From Flammula alnicola (lineage: Eukaryota > Basidiomycota > Agaricomycetes > Agaricales > Strophariaceae): 64,000 bases of DNA. Every line of letters starts with the position of its first letter. Position 1 is the stretch's first letter. The position numbers and the translations under genes are program-made. The notes beneath the pieces are model-generated. The model saw nothing but the letters and a program-made list of their open reading frames with translations, was not told where the DNA came from and did not search any database. The stretch spans positions 1 to 64,000 of the forward strand of contig JADNRV010000047.1 of assembly GCA_015499995.1 (NCBI GenBank). The letters are read 5' to 3'. Below are positions 1-10,082 of this stretch, piece after piece.

Positions 1-78
1 TTTGACACGAAGGATCTGGGGGAGCCAACTTACATTCTGGGAATCGAGATTACCCGCGACAAAACCGCTGGTACTTAG
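1..78 (+). pseudogene. Ty1/copia reverse transcriptase fragment
   Basis: Frame 1 reads straight from the window edge as FDTKDLGEPTYILGIEITRD and then stops at a TAG at 76-78. This is the reverse-transcriptase stretch of Ty1/copia polyproteins, in which an 'xKDLGExxYILGIxIxRD' motif follows the polymerase core. Nothing downstream continues RNase H in any frame that I can follow, so the copy is either cut here or already ruined by the stop. The rest of the element would lie left of the window. Confidence 0.75.
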
Positions 79-1339
79 GTTACAGAGACTCTTGACTCAT
101 CCAACATACTAACCTTGAAGCGCGGATGGTGGCGACAGATGTTCATTTGCGGTAGTCGATAGATGCTATTCATTGTTGTACTCAGTTCCTTGCAATCACA
201 ATTATTGGCCACGCACCTCAAGATTGTAGCAGTCATGATAGAAGGCATGCAAGACTGAAGAAACACTTCACGAGCCAAGGCTGGCGATGATCTGGAATGG
301 TGTTAAATATTTCGCAGAGGGATAGGGCAGTTTGATAATATGTACAATGTTAGTTTGTCACGATGTCTGCGACATCCACCTTCACCTAGATGAGTTAGAT
401 TTGCTGTAAGATGGGGTCAGCGTGATGATGAAATAGGTCACCCATTCATACCTTATTTATGTTTATCATCAGCAGTAGTCTCGCAATGCTTTCCTTTCAG
501 TCAGGCTAGTACCGCTGCCTTGTTCTCAGACTGCACAAGTCCAGTAGTCAGGTCTGACATAGCCATTGTCTGGTAAGTTGGGATACTCAGTAACCTTTCC
601 AACTAGGCAAAGGACCACATATCTGGAAGCATCCTCATACTTAGACATGGCTGTCGCCAGTGATGCAGGTGAGAGTGATGGCATAGTTGGGTTAGCGGTC
701 ATGTTTATGCTTCTCGAGAGAACGTCGACCTGAATCAGGGCCAGTTTTGAGGGGATGAGGTGATGCCCTCCGCATAGATACCATGGTACTGTATACCACT
801 CACCAGAGTAAGGTGGGGGACATATTGACATTGCACAGATGAATAATGCCCAAGCTGCGGTCACGTCGAGCCTATATTTCAGCAGAAGAAGTTGAGATGC
901 AGAGCAAGAGATAAGTTGTGGTGGTGGTTGAGGAAGAAGATCAACGACGATTATCCGAACAGGATTCAACCCACAATCAACAAGGTCATGTGTCGGAGTT
1001 CGAACGGACTTGCCCGAGAATTGCACTTGGACTCAGGTCGGAATTGAAGCTGCAACCACCATCTTCTCCCATTCATCATGACACAATGCTGTCTCAGAAA
1101 GGTTTTATTTATTTTTTTGGTATGCATGGTCCATAAAGATATACATAGAAGAAGCTCCCTCAGGTCATTCTGAGTCACCCAGGCTGCTTGCATCTGACGT
1201 CGATTTCATGAGAGTGACACAAGCCAGTCTCGATTCCTGAAGGGTGTGAGGATAACAAGATAAAAGAGGATGCAGGGTAATGTTCAGAGTAAGTCTTACT
1301 GCTGGATGTGTAGTCCTACTTGAATAGATGTTAAGATAT
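79..1339. other. No recognisable gene
   Basis: Both strands carry only short open frames. The longest, about 166 codons on the minus strand at 526-1026, has no motif I recognise and no splice context. It lies between two copia pieces, so decayed retroelement DNA is the likeliest content, but the sequence does not show it. Confidence 0.4.
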
Positions 1340-1785
1340 CGTCAATGCAATTTAGATTGCATATTTTCAATTGAATACCTGCAAAAAGGAAGTGAGAAAT
1401 TGAACACACCAATGATACTAATAGCATTTTTGAGAAGTCTAGGGGTCGCAGACCCAAAGATCTCAAAGACAATTTTCACTTGTAAAGACTTCCACAATTT
1501 ATAAAGACAGAGACAGAAAGACAATCTTGAAAAGTTAAAGATGGCATGCCAAAGACAAAGATGGTGCCGAAGACCTATCGAAGAGAATTTATCCTGAGCA
1601 AAGACCTCAAAGACAGTTATTCAAAGATGAAGACACCAAAGACGAATTGGACATTTTCCTTATGTTCTCTGTGTCTCCTTCTTTGGTTCGTATGTGCATA
1701 TATCCATTGTTTTCATAATCTGTCAACAATTTCCTGCATATAGTCACCGTTTTCATACCCTGCCTACATTGCATCGGACTCTAAC
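1340..1785 (+). repeat. AAAGAC-rich leader of a copia-like relic
   Basis: The motif AAAGAC or a close variant recurs about ten times between 1450 and 1645. A pyrimidine-rich stretch then leads to the gag-like start at 1786. A repetitive untranslated leader or LTR of the element that carries the gag fragment is plausible, but I found no second copy in the window that would define LTR ends. Confidence 0.3.
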
Positions 1786-2112
1786 ATGTCCACCATCAAA
1801 CTTGACCACATCGAGCTCCTCATTGGTGCATCTAACTATGAAACTTGGAAGCGTGGCATCAGCCAGGTCCTTCAGGGCGAAGCTCTCCCATTGACCCTCA
1901 ACCTGCCACTCTCACTGCAGCTTCAACCCCCGAGACCATCGCTGAAATTCGTGCTTGGTGGGGCAGTGACTCCAAAGCATGAACAATTATAGAGTGCCAC
2001 ATTACACCTGTCTGGGAGGAACTAAAGAAACAGTACAGTCATAAGGATGTTATGTCTCAGTTTTGAGCTCTGTGATCGCTTGGCGAACAACAAGTTAAAA
2101 AGATCAACGTGA
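1786..2112 (+). pseudogene. copia gag-like fragment, frameshifted
   Basis: The start codon at 1786 opens MSTIKLDHIELLIGASNYET, followed by WKRGISQVLQGE. This is the 'LxGxNYxxWK' opening of copia gag polyproteins (DUF4219/UBN2 type). The frame then drifts into low-complexity sequence and stops at 1992. In a neighbouring frame PVWEELKKQY and SQF can still be read (about 2005-2065), which is the following helix of the same domain. At least one frameshift and several stops are therefore present, and no integrase or polymerase follows. The copy is dead and much shortened. It has the same orientation as the reverse-transcriptase piece at 1-78, but gag lies downstream of pol, so the two come from different insertions. 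Confidence 0.6.
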
Positions 2113-2289
2113 TCTCGACCGCTAAAGATGCTTAGTGCGGGGTGCGTGTGAACTACTAGATAATCAAGTAGTCGCTTTCAATAGACTTTGTAATGTCTAT
2201 TAGAGAGATACTATCAAATCCGACTTGCTTCACTTTTAAATAACTACTTTACTACACTCAAACACCCAAATCAATGTTTAGTTGACTTA

Positions 2290-3800
2290 GTTCGTCCAAG
2301 GGGAGGATAATAGTTTTATAATATCGATACCTGATAGTAGGTGTGCGATAAAAGAAGGTGTTTAACTATACAACGGCTCAGGCAAGGCCTTAGGCGCGTT
2401 TATAGCCAATGGGTCGTTTTAAGTCCAATAGACTTGTGTAAATTCTGGTCTGGTACTCGGAAACTAGTGCTCTATGCACAAACTGCTAACTGATCTCGCT
2501 TTGTCTTGTTCTCCAATTGAGAAGATGGCTCTATGCCCTTTAACTTGTCTTTACTTGTCTCAAAAACTATACTTGTGGAAAGAGGCGCGCAGATGTCTGA
2601 TCCGCCGACACTACAGTCCCTTAACAATGGCCAGAGGCGCGTAGACGCTTTCGTCCACCGACACTACAGTCCAGGTCCCCAGATGTCCTTTGACAAAGGG
2701 TAGGTTTTGAACAAGTCACTTAGACAGGTTCCTTGGCTTATAACTCTCTTTACTTGTCTTGGCGAATCACTTAGACACGCGTTCTCGTCTTAACAGTTCG
2801 TTTATATCATTACTTGGTTTCTTTTTATATTATGGGACTCTCGCTTTGAAGCTACTTGGTACTTAGAGGTGAAACACTTAAGATATAATTCTTAAGCGCT
2901 TGTATCTCGTGGGTGGTAAATTGCTTGTGTTCTACGGTGTTACAGGGCTGCTTATATACTACTGAGACGATATATTATTACATAGACGCAATGACGAGAA
3001 TATAGAGATTTCATGGGCATTTGTGCGCGAGCGGCGGCCTTGTGGAGTACAGTTTCCGTGCTCATCCGCTCAATCATGCCTTTTTGGTTGGATCGGGAGC
3101 TCAGATCGTCGTCGGTTCGGCTAACTTAAGCGCCTAAGACTTACTCCTCCTCGACCGCGTGGTATACAGGCTCGTGACCTTTCGTTTTCATTGGTATCTT
3201 GTCCTGTCATTGGCTATAGACTGACCGGAGCATAGACGCGCTTACATTTCGTCGGAGACGCTCGGGCAATCCACGCACGTTCTGTCCGAGATAATGCTCG
3301 TGATTTAGGGTTGTAACCCTTCGTCCTCTGTACCCGGTATCTTGGTACCCTCGGCGTGCATCTGGGATCTCGCTGTGTCGAGTTATGCACCCCGGAAATC
3401 TTCCTGTACCAAGTTATTACCCGATATGGTATGTGTTCCCAATTTGGTATCCCTTTGATCCGAGCTTTGATCGGTGTTGCTACAGGCGCGTCTATGGGCG
3501 TCTGCTTTACCCCGCTGCTCCACTGTCCTCGGTGCCTTCGGCAATGTCACGCGACCTGTCCTGTAGTGTGCCTAGATGTCCGTTCTTTAATCTAGAGATC
3601 CGCGCCCTCGCTGTATAGGCCGGATGGTTAAGATATTACTGAAAGGCGCCTATTTCCGTACACTTCATTAGATGTATTGACTAGTATCTCAATAGTTACT
3701 AATGATAATGTCTTTATTAAACCGCGCATTCCTCGTTATCTTGCATAGTTTCCTCTAGTCCTTAGTAGTCTTGTCATTGTAACGTCCGGACTTGTAACAT
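2290..3800. repeat. Possible LTR or solo-LTR region
   Basis: A purine-rich run (AAGGGGAGGATAATAG, about 2299-2314) resembles the polypurine tract that precedes a 3' LTR. The next 1.4 kb is non-coding and rich in internal direct repeats: two 38-39 bp related units at 2583-2620 and 2633-2671 that share CCGACACTACAGTCC, repeated CTTTACTTGTCT, and repeated TCACTTAGAC. I could not fix TG...CA ends or a target-site duplication, so the boundaries and the class are guesses. Confidence 0.3.
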
Positions 3801-4361
3801 TTAGACTACATTATAAGCTTTACTAAGTGCTAAAAATAGCTCAGGTAAGAAGAATGGTAGTCCGTTCACAGCTAGCCGCTCGCGGTCTCTTCACCGCTAT
3901 CTTGGTGAATTCAAAACTGGGCGACTCCGCTTCATCGAGATGGGAGTTACTTACTCCGTGATACTCAGGAGAACGCGACAGTCCCTTGTGCGGCCTGACA
4001 CCTTGCCTCCCATGGATGTAGGTGCAATCAATGACATCCAATATTCCTAACAACATACAACATGCCCAAATCTATCTTGTGTGGCAACATTTAAGCTACA
4101 ATTTTGCAACCTTTGTGGCCACGTTGCCTGCCGGCCACAGGAAAGGCCCCCCCGTTCCGCCTCGGATAAGGTTAGGGACTGAAGAAGCACAAGAAGTGCA
4201 GAAATAGGCAAGAGCACCTATATCCCTAGTGAGTTCTTACATAATTTTACACTTTCTTGTGCACCACATTCCTTTCTTCTACTTTTCAATCATGGCTTTC
4301 TACTGCCCCCCTTCATTTGAAGCTTCAGCTTTCCCCAAATTCATTTGAGGAAAATCTACTA
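3801..4361. other. No gene recognised
   Basis: A 71-codon minus-strand frame (3841-4056) contains the string DVIDCTYIH, faintly like the first catalytic block of some DDE transposases. It is too short, and too poor in other motifs, to call. Confidence 0.3.
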
Positions 4362-4373
4362 TAACCCTAACCC
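4362..4373 (-). repeat. Two telomere-type hexamers
   Basis: TAACCCTAACCC is two perfect units of the common fungal telomere repeat; on the minus strand it reads GGGTTAGGGTTA. It overlaps the TAG stop codon (4367-4369) of the RecQ-type relic. Two units can arise by chance, but the position at the end of a gene of a telomere-linked family is suggestive. Confidence 0.45.
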
Positions 4374-4374
4374 A

Positions 4375-4452
4375 AATTTGTCGCAGCGACTGGCCGTGGT
4401 TTTGTCGGTCCTGAATTTGTCGCAGCGACTGGCCGTGGTTTTGTCGGTCCTG
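4375..4452 (-). repeat. 39 bp coding tandem repeat, two copies
   Basis: Units 4375-4413 and 4414-4452 are nearly identical and in frame, each encoding 13 residues of the form GPTKPRPVAATN(S/L)G. They form the extreme C-terminus of the RecQ-type relic. Confidence 0.85.
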
Positions 4453-4560
4453 GCGTTTTTGTAGCGACTGGAACTGGCGGTGGTTGCGCTGGCCCTGTCA
4501 CTTTGTTGACCGAATCTGGTCGTGGCATCCATGTTGTATGCACAGGCGCTGGAGGTGGTT

Positions 4561-4650
4561 TCGTCGGCCTGTCTTCTGTCTGGCGTGGCTTCGTCGGCCT
4601 GTCTTCTGTCTGGCGTGGCTTCGTCGGCCTGTCTTCTGTCTGGCGTGGCT
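4561..4650 (-). repeat. 30 bp coding tandem repeat, three perfect copies
   Basis: Three identical 30 bp units (4561-4590, 4591-4620, 4621-4650) encode KPRQTEDRPT three times in the C-terminal tail of the RecQ-type relic. Perfect identity points to recent expansion, while the gene as a whole is already damaged. Confidence 0.95.
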
Positions 4651-7600
4651 TTGGCTGTGCTCGAAGCAAAGTTATCGATGATTTTCCGGCTGATTTACTG
4701 GTGCTGGTGGTCGGTACATTGCGAGGCTCAAGCGGCGCTTCTGTATCCACTTGCTGTTGGCAATACGCGCAGAGCGTGCACCCTGGCAAAAAAAGACAGC
4801 TGACAGCGACGCCGTCGAGATACAGGCTCTGCAGAATCCTAAGACACTGATCAGTGTTCATCGACCATTCATACACCTCTTTCCTCCCAAATATATCATC
4901 CAAGTCCATCTCCGGTGAGGCCTGTCGCTCCTCCGGCACATAAGTGATGACCCTACAAGGCAGTCCATCCCTTCCACCACGAGATTCTTGCTGATATTGG
5001 TCAATCATGGTATAAGCGACGTCAACATGTATAACATCGCGAACGTTGGGATAGTCCAGTCCACAGCCCAGGATGCTCGTCGAGACCATGACTTTACTCC
5101 TCCCTTCTAACCAGGCTTCCATAGTAGCAGGGTTCGTATCCACTGTGGCCGAAGTGTATGGCTTGACCTTGAATTCCACAGCAAGCATTTCTGACGCATT
5201 GTGCGAGCGACAAAATGGACGCAGAAATCGCCAAAGGAGTCGCGATAACCCTGATCTGTCATAACCTTGTGGATTTCGTCAAAAACGATGATATGGAGGC
5301 GGCCCGTCAGCTCAAGGTTTTTAAGATAGCTACAAATAGGCAAATGAGTGGAATAGTTATGGACAGAATGGACCAAGTCGTACCTCTGAAAGCCGTCAAA
5401 ACCTAAATGTTCAATCGACACATAAACAATATTGACGTCAGGGTTGAATTTCCCCGACGGAACCCATCGACTAAGAGAGACCGAGAACGCATGCGCCCGG
5501 CGCTCAAGATCCGCATGCAGACCAGACAGCGGAAGAATGATGACAGTAACCCGTCCTTTTCCGTACATTTTGGCGTGCATCATAACGACCGTTGTTTTGC
5601 CAGTGCCCGTACCCAGGATCCCAAGGATGCTCTGCTTGCCCTGTATCATCAGCTCCAAAAGAACTCCTTGCTCGGCGCAGCTAAAGTCAGCTGTCGGGCT
5701 CTTCAGAAACACACGAAGATCCTTCAGTCGTGATGGATGAACGGAAACATCCGAAATGGCACGCAGAATGTTGTCGTCCAATGGCGGTCGCGGTTTTGGG
5801 AAATATGCCGCAACCACCTCTGCCATACAGTTCATGACAGCCTCGCGAGTACGGTCCTCCAAAGCAGCGCCTACATCCATGATCCCTCACAACCTCCCTC
5901 GAGATCTGACTGATAACAGCCGGACCAATTGGCATAACAGAACCTTGAAAAATCTTAGCATCTTTTAATAAAAAGTCCAACAATTCCTTACCTCCGTTGC
6001 CGCTAACCTGTCTAACTTCCGGAAGTTCGTCGCCGTCGAAGCTGCTGATCTTCAACGGCCGTTTCTGCCCAATATTGACATGTTGGTGCCAGGATAGACA
6101 GACTTCGATACAACCCTTTGTTACGCGATAGTCAGAACCGCTGTATTGCCCAGTATCACGCCCATATTTCAACACGCTCATATCCGTCAAGTGCATCATC
6201 GCCGTGTCAAAGAAATATTCCTTGTGAAGTTCAAACGCTCGTGCGTTCGGCAAGTGATTTCCAATGGCCGTGAGGAGGTTACGCCAGAACTGAACACTGT
6301 ACGATTTCCCGAGGTATTTCTCGGTCATGGCGCCAAAGAGTTCTCCAAACTTTTCACCCGTCATCGTGCTCTTGAGTCCAGGCCAGAGCTGATATCGATA
6401 CCGATCGATCGCGTCGCTATCCATGAAGATGCCAACTAGAAATTCCTCAAAAGGACGAAAGAAGACGAGGTTGATTATGAGCGCCATCGCCCATTCTCTG
6501 GTCGGCGTGTGAGGAACAAATCGGTCCTTGAGGCGGCGATGAGAGGTCTTGTCTTGGATCGCAACAATACACAGGAGATGGTAGAGGATCATGACATTTC
6601 AGGTAGCCCCAGGCGAATTTTGAAACAGATTACGTGCAAACTCTGTAGCCCTAGTCGTCGGTCCAGTGCTAGCTGCAAGAGGAGCAGAAAGAAGAGCGCG
6701 AACATGCTTCAGCTTCTTCAAAAGATCAAACGCCGGAATTGCTCTCCAGACGAGCTTTCCGTTATGCCTGTAGACAAACCGATGGGCTCGATTGGGATCA
6801 GACAGCAGCCATCGACCGTATGAGAAGCGGTATTTTCCAAAGCCATTCCGCTCATCTTCAATGAAGCTATAGCCAGTAGAATGGTTCTGGATATTATCCA
6901 CCAGGTCCTCGATCTCGAATTTGGGCAAGAGGTTGGCGGCGACATCTTCTCCGAAGAATATCTCTCGCTTCAGGTACTCGTTGAACGGCACGAGCTCGCC
7001 GTCAATCATCCGTTTAATGTCATCGATACGGATGAGATTCCCCTCATGAGAAATTTCACGCCCGTTGACATCCGTGAACGTAAATGCCTCGCTATTGGCT
7101 TCGCTGGACCGAATAGTAGCGAGAAGTCGATAGACATTGAAGATGAAAGAGAGTGGAGTTTCTTGACGGTCCTGGAGGTATTGTTGAACTTGAGGATATG
7201 CGCTTTGGACAAGGGTAATCAGATTCAGATGGTTGTTCCCAGAAAAAATGACACCTACTCGAATACGGAAATTTTTTCACGAGATGAGATGTTGATCGTC
7301 TGAAAGAGCATAGTCGTCCGGATAGAATAGATTATGGCGGCAAGTGTTTGCGTAATAACACCCGCCTTTCGAAAATTTCCACCTTCGTGCACAGAGGCGT
7401 AAACCACAAAGGCATTGACGGGAGAAAAGAATTTGTCGAGGCCACAGCTAGCAGGATACTGATGGCGTTGATGGGCAAACAAAACGTAGCACGCCTTGTG
7501 AAAAGCTTTATCAATAGCGGCGGTATCCGGGGTAGACAGAGCGGCTATGAGAGTGTTAAACTCGGCCTTTTGAGCGCCATCCATCTCCGGATATCGGACT

Positions 7601-9194
7601 TTGCTGCTCCATTTCACATCCATACTCCGTATGACACTGAAGAGTAGGCAATGGAGAACGCCTGCATACTTGGTGACTGCGTCTTTCAGAATATGGTTGA
7701 AGTGGTAACCGCTTTCACTCCTGAACGCCTAGTTAGTGATATGCAAGACAAGAGAATAGAATAAAGACATGCCCAGGAGAGATCTGAGCGATCGACTTCA
7801 AGAAGCCATAAGTTTGCTGATCCTGAATGGACGCCTGTATATTTGTGATATAACGATTCGCCGCAGCCTTGAGAGCCTGTCCAACCGGTTCGTCCGGCAT
7901 AGCTCCTCTACAAGCCTCGCGTATCTCCTCCGGTGTATAACCCGCTACAAAGGACGCCCATTTCTCTCGGTAGAAAAACTGGCCAAGGTTTTGCTCGTCC
8001 TCCGGAGATCGCATAGGTAGCTGTGAGAAGTTGAGAGGAGGAGGATGGTGCACTTCAAACAAGTTCGCATAGTCGATCTCCTCCCGAGACCGTAAACACG
8101 CAATGTCGACCTGGAAATTTCGCTTGCGAGACCCTTTTGTGATAGACTGCGCATAGCCGACATGAAAAGACTTCTCCTTGCGCTCCACAGTACAACGTTC
8201 CTTGTTTGACTGATGACTCCGAAGGGTGGGATAGTCTTGATACCCGCGATGACACTTTCCACAAAAATAATACGGATCTTCATAAATAGGGATGCCAAAA
8301 ACAGGAGGGATTGGAGCTGAAAAGTATCCAATCTCCTTGAGCGGCACAAGTCCGAATTCAGTTCCAAGATCCTCACTGAGAGCGTCCGGTATGTTGACAA
8401 ATTTGAGATGAGTGTGGATATGGCGCTCTATCCCTGTGAATTCGACTGCGCGTGAGCAATGAAGGCATATAACGCACTTCAGAAGAGTGTTGATGACGAT
8501 TCCGAGAGCAGGGAGATTGATTGTGGGATGGTTAATGATGGTGTACTCGTCTGGCTCATGAATGACAGAAGACGGATCGAATTTTGATAATGGAAGGTGC
8601 TCCAACTCCTCGTTGTCGGATGTATCGCTATCCGATACAATGACGATGACCTCTCCAAATGGGTGTGGCGGGACAGTGATCAAATCTCTTCTGAGCGCCT
8701 CCTTCAGAGTGGATTCATCCAGATCGGTATCGGTTAGCATCTGCGGGTCCAGTGCAGGGGACAGCGTCGACCGCGGAGAATGGGCACCAGGGATTTGTGA
8801 ACAGGTAACGGCGTGTTTCTAAAAGTAGTGAGCCATGGTATGATTGCATAATAAAGTAACGCACTCGTAGGCTAACAGGATCCTCATAGGCCTTTGTACA
8901 CCGAACACACCAGAAGCTGTGCAACTCTCCGCGAGTCACATCGAAAGTCTCGTCCGGATCGCGGTACCTAACCTGCGCCTTTTCCTGGTGTTTGACACGC
9001 TGAAGGTATTTGCTTGAGCGGTCTTGCTTGCCAGAAGGAGGAACAGACCCAGAAGAAGTCGTAGCCGCAGCAGACGTCCCCTCAGCAGGACCAGCAGACA
9101 TAGATGTTCTAGCAGGTGGGGCCGACCGAACAGCAGCAGAGGGAACAGCGCTCATGTCGACTGTGTAGCAGGCTTTCAGAAAAGAGAGGGACAA

Positions 9195-9359
9195 GACAAA
9201 GAACGGGATTCACACCTTTTGCAATGGAGAATCCATGGACTTAGTACTTTGGCATTCTTGGGACGAAAATAAGGGTAGATTCTGGAAAGATCATGTGAAT
9301 TTGATATCATTTCGATGATAAGAGATAGAATACCTCGTTCATACATGTTCTAGACCTGT
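9195..9359. other. Upstream flank of the RecQ-type relic
   Basis: This short non-coding stretch precedes the tandem repeats. I see no clear promoter element. Confidence 0.3.
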
Positions 9360-9417
9360 GATCGACATAGAAGAGAGCAAGGATCATCGTAGAAGAGAGC
9401 AAGGATCGACATAGAAG
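9360..9417. repeat. 22 bp tandem repeat, 2.6 copies
   Basis: Units 9360-9381 and 9382-9403, plus a partial third to 9417, share the core AGAAGAGAGCAAGGATC. Copies differ at three or four bases. Confidence 0.8.
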
Positions 9418-9783
9418 ACATTCTTCGCATCGTCAGACATGAATTTATACATATTCAATGGAGAAATGCTACCCGGAGCTCACATCGGACAGGTGTGATG
9501 TTTAGAAACCCAGTCTCGATCATCGAGAAGCAGCCCATGTCGAAAGGAATGTCGCGTCAATCTTTCATGTTCCTTGACACCGACATGAAAGCAAAGAATC
9601 CATGTCCAGAGAAGCACCAGAGGTAGAACAAAGGGGTGGGGGATAACTCACAGCATTACGCCGGGTGAGTGGGTGGATCAAGAGAGATCATTGCAGAGCG
9701 ATCGCTTGCTCGGGAGCTGCAGCTGTGTTGAGGACATTTCCAATTAAGGAAGGGTCCTACGCCTTTAAGTCTCTAGGCGCTGT
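9418..9783. other. No gene recognised
   Basis: This is non-coding sequence between two tandem-repeat blocks, with no open frame of note on either strand. Confidence 0.4.
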
Positions 9784-9966
9784 GCACTGTTATAGTGCGC
9801 GTATAGTAAGTATAGCATATGCGCTGTTATAGTGCGCGCATAGTAAGTATAGCATATGTGCTGTTATAGTGTGCATGTAGTATGTATAACATATGCGCTA
9901 TTACAGCATGCATGTAGTAAGTATAGCGTATGCGCTATAATAGCGCATATAGTCAGTATAGCGTAT
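9784..9966. repeat. 37 bp tandem repeat, five copies
   Basis: Five head-to-tail units (to 9820, 9821-9857, 9858-9894, 9895-9931, 9932-9966) follow GCGCTGTTATAGTGCGCGTA plus TAGTAAGTATAGCATAT. The array is rich in alternating purine-pyrimidine steps. The last unit starts with a near-perfect palindrome, GCGCTATAATAGCGC (9932-9946). Confidence 0.9.
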
Positions 9967-10082
9967 GCGCCATAGTTGCACAAGACTGACAGGAACCCCC
10001 ATGGAATAATACTGAGAAGGAGACTAGGACAGTCCGAGGGCCGAGGGATGCAGTGGATGGCAATGGAAGAATGTGAAAGGGA

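Larger units (their letters stand above)
4367..9194 (-). pseudogene. RecQ-type helicase with tyrosine-recombinase-like domain, broken
   Basis: Exons run 9194-8865, 8818-7769, 7728-7259, 7202-5992 and 5870-about 5222, with remnant 3' coding to 4367. The start may instead be the Met at 9155. The N-terminus is Ala/Ser-rich and followed by Cys/His fingers (FWCVRC; CVICLHC...HIHTH; CGKC...H...C), as in DUF3505 proteins. A central segment (about 6652-6164) has tyrosine-recombinase spacing. The helicase follows: P-loop GTGTGKTT, DEIH box, then FCRSHN, TSILGCGLDYPNVRDVIHVD and QESRGGRDG, and a CTLCAYC zinc cluster. The tail has short tandem repeats. Two lesions break it. An in-frame TGA at 6601-6599 stands where CGA would keep the frame. 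Near 5222, DEIH-box sequence joins motif-IV sequence in another frame, so the motif-III region is missing. The 7768-7729 intron is only 40 nt with a weak donor (GTCTTT). The family is often subtelomeric and multicopy. Helicase identity is firm; the recombinase reading is inference. Confidence 0.8.

Noticed and set aside
526..1026. 166-codon minus-strand frame
   Set aside because: No motif or splice context; it lies between retroelement fragments and does not match the expected RNase H sequence in any frame I read.
3841..4056. DVIDCTYIH as a DDE transposase block
   Set aside because: Only nine residues agree loosely, and no second or third catalytic block or terminal repeats were found.
5870..5992. 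Apparent frameshift between the recombinase-like segment and the helicase
   Set aside because: Explained by a normal intron: GTAAGG donor at 5991 and TAG acceptor at 5871 restore the frame.
7203..7260. Apparent 26 nt intron (GTGAAA...GAGTAG)
   Set aside because: A standard 56 nt intron with GTAGGT donor (7258) and AAAG acceptor (7203) keeps the frame and reads KISVFDAYPQV.
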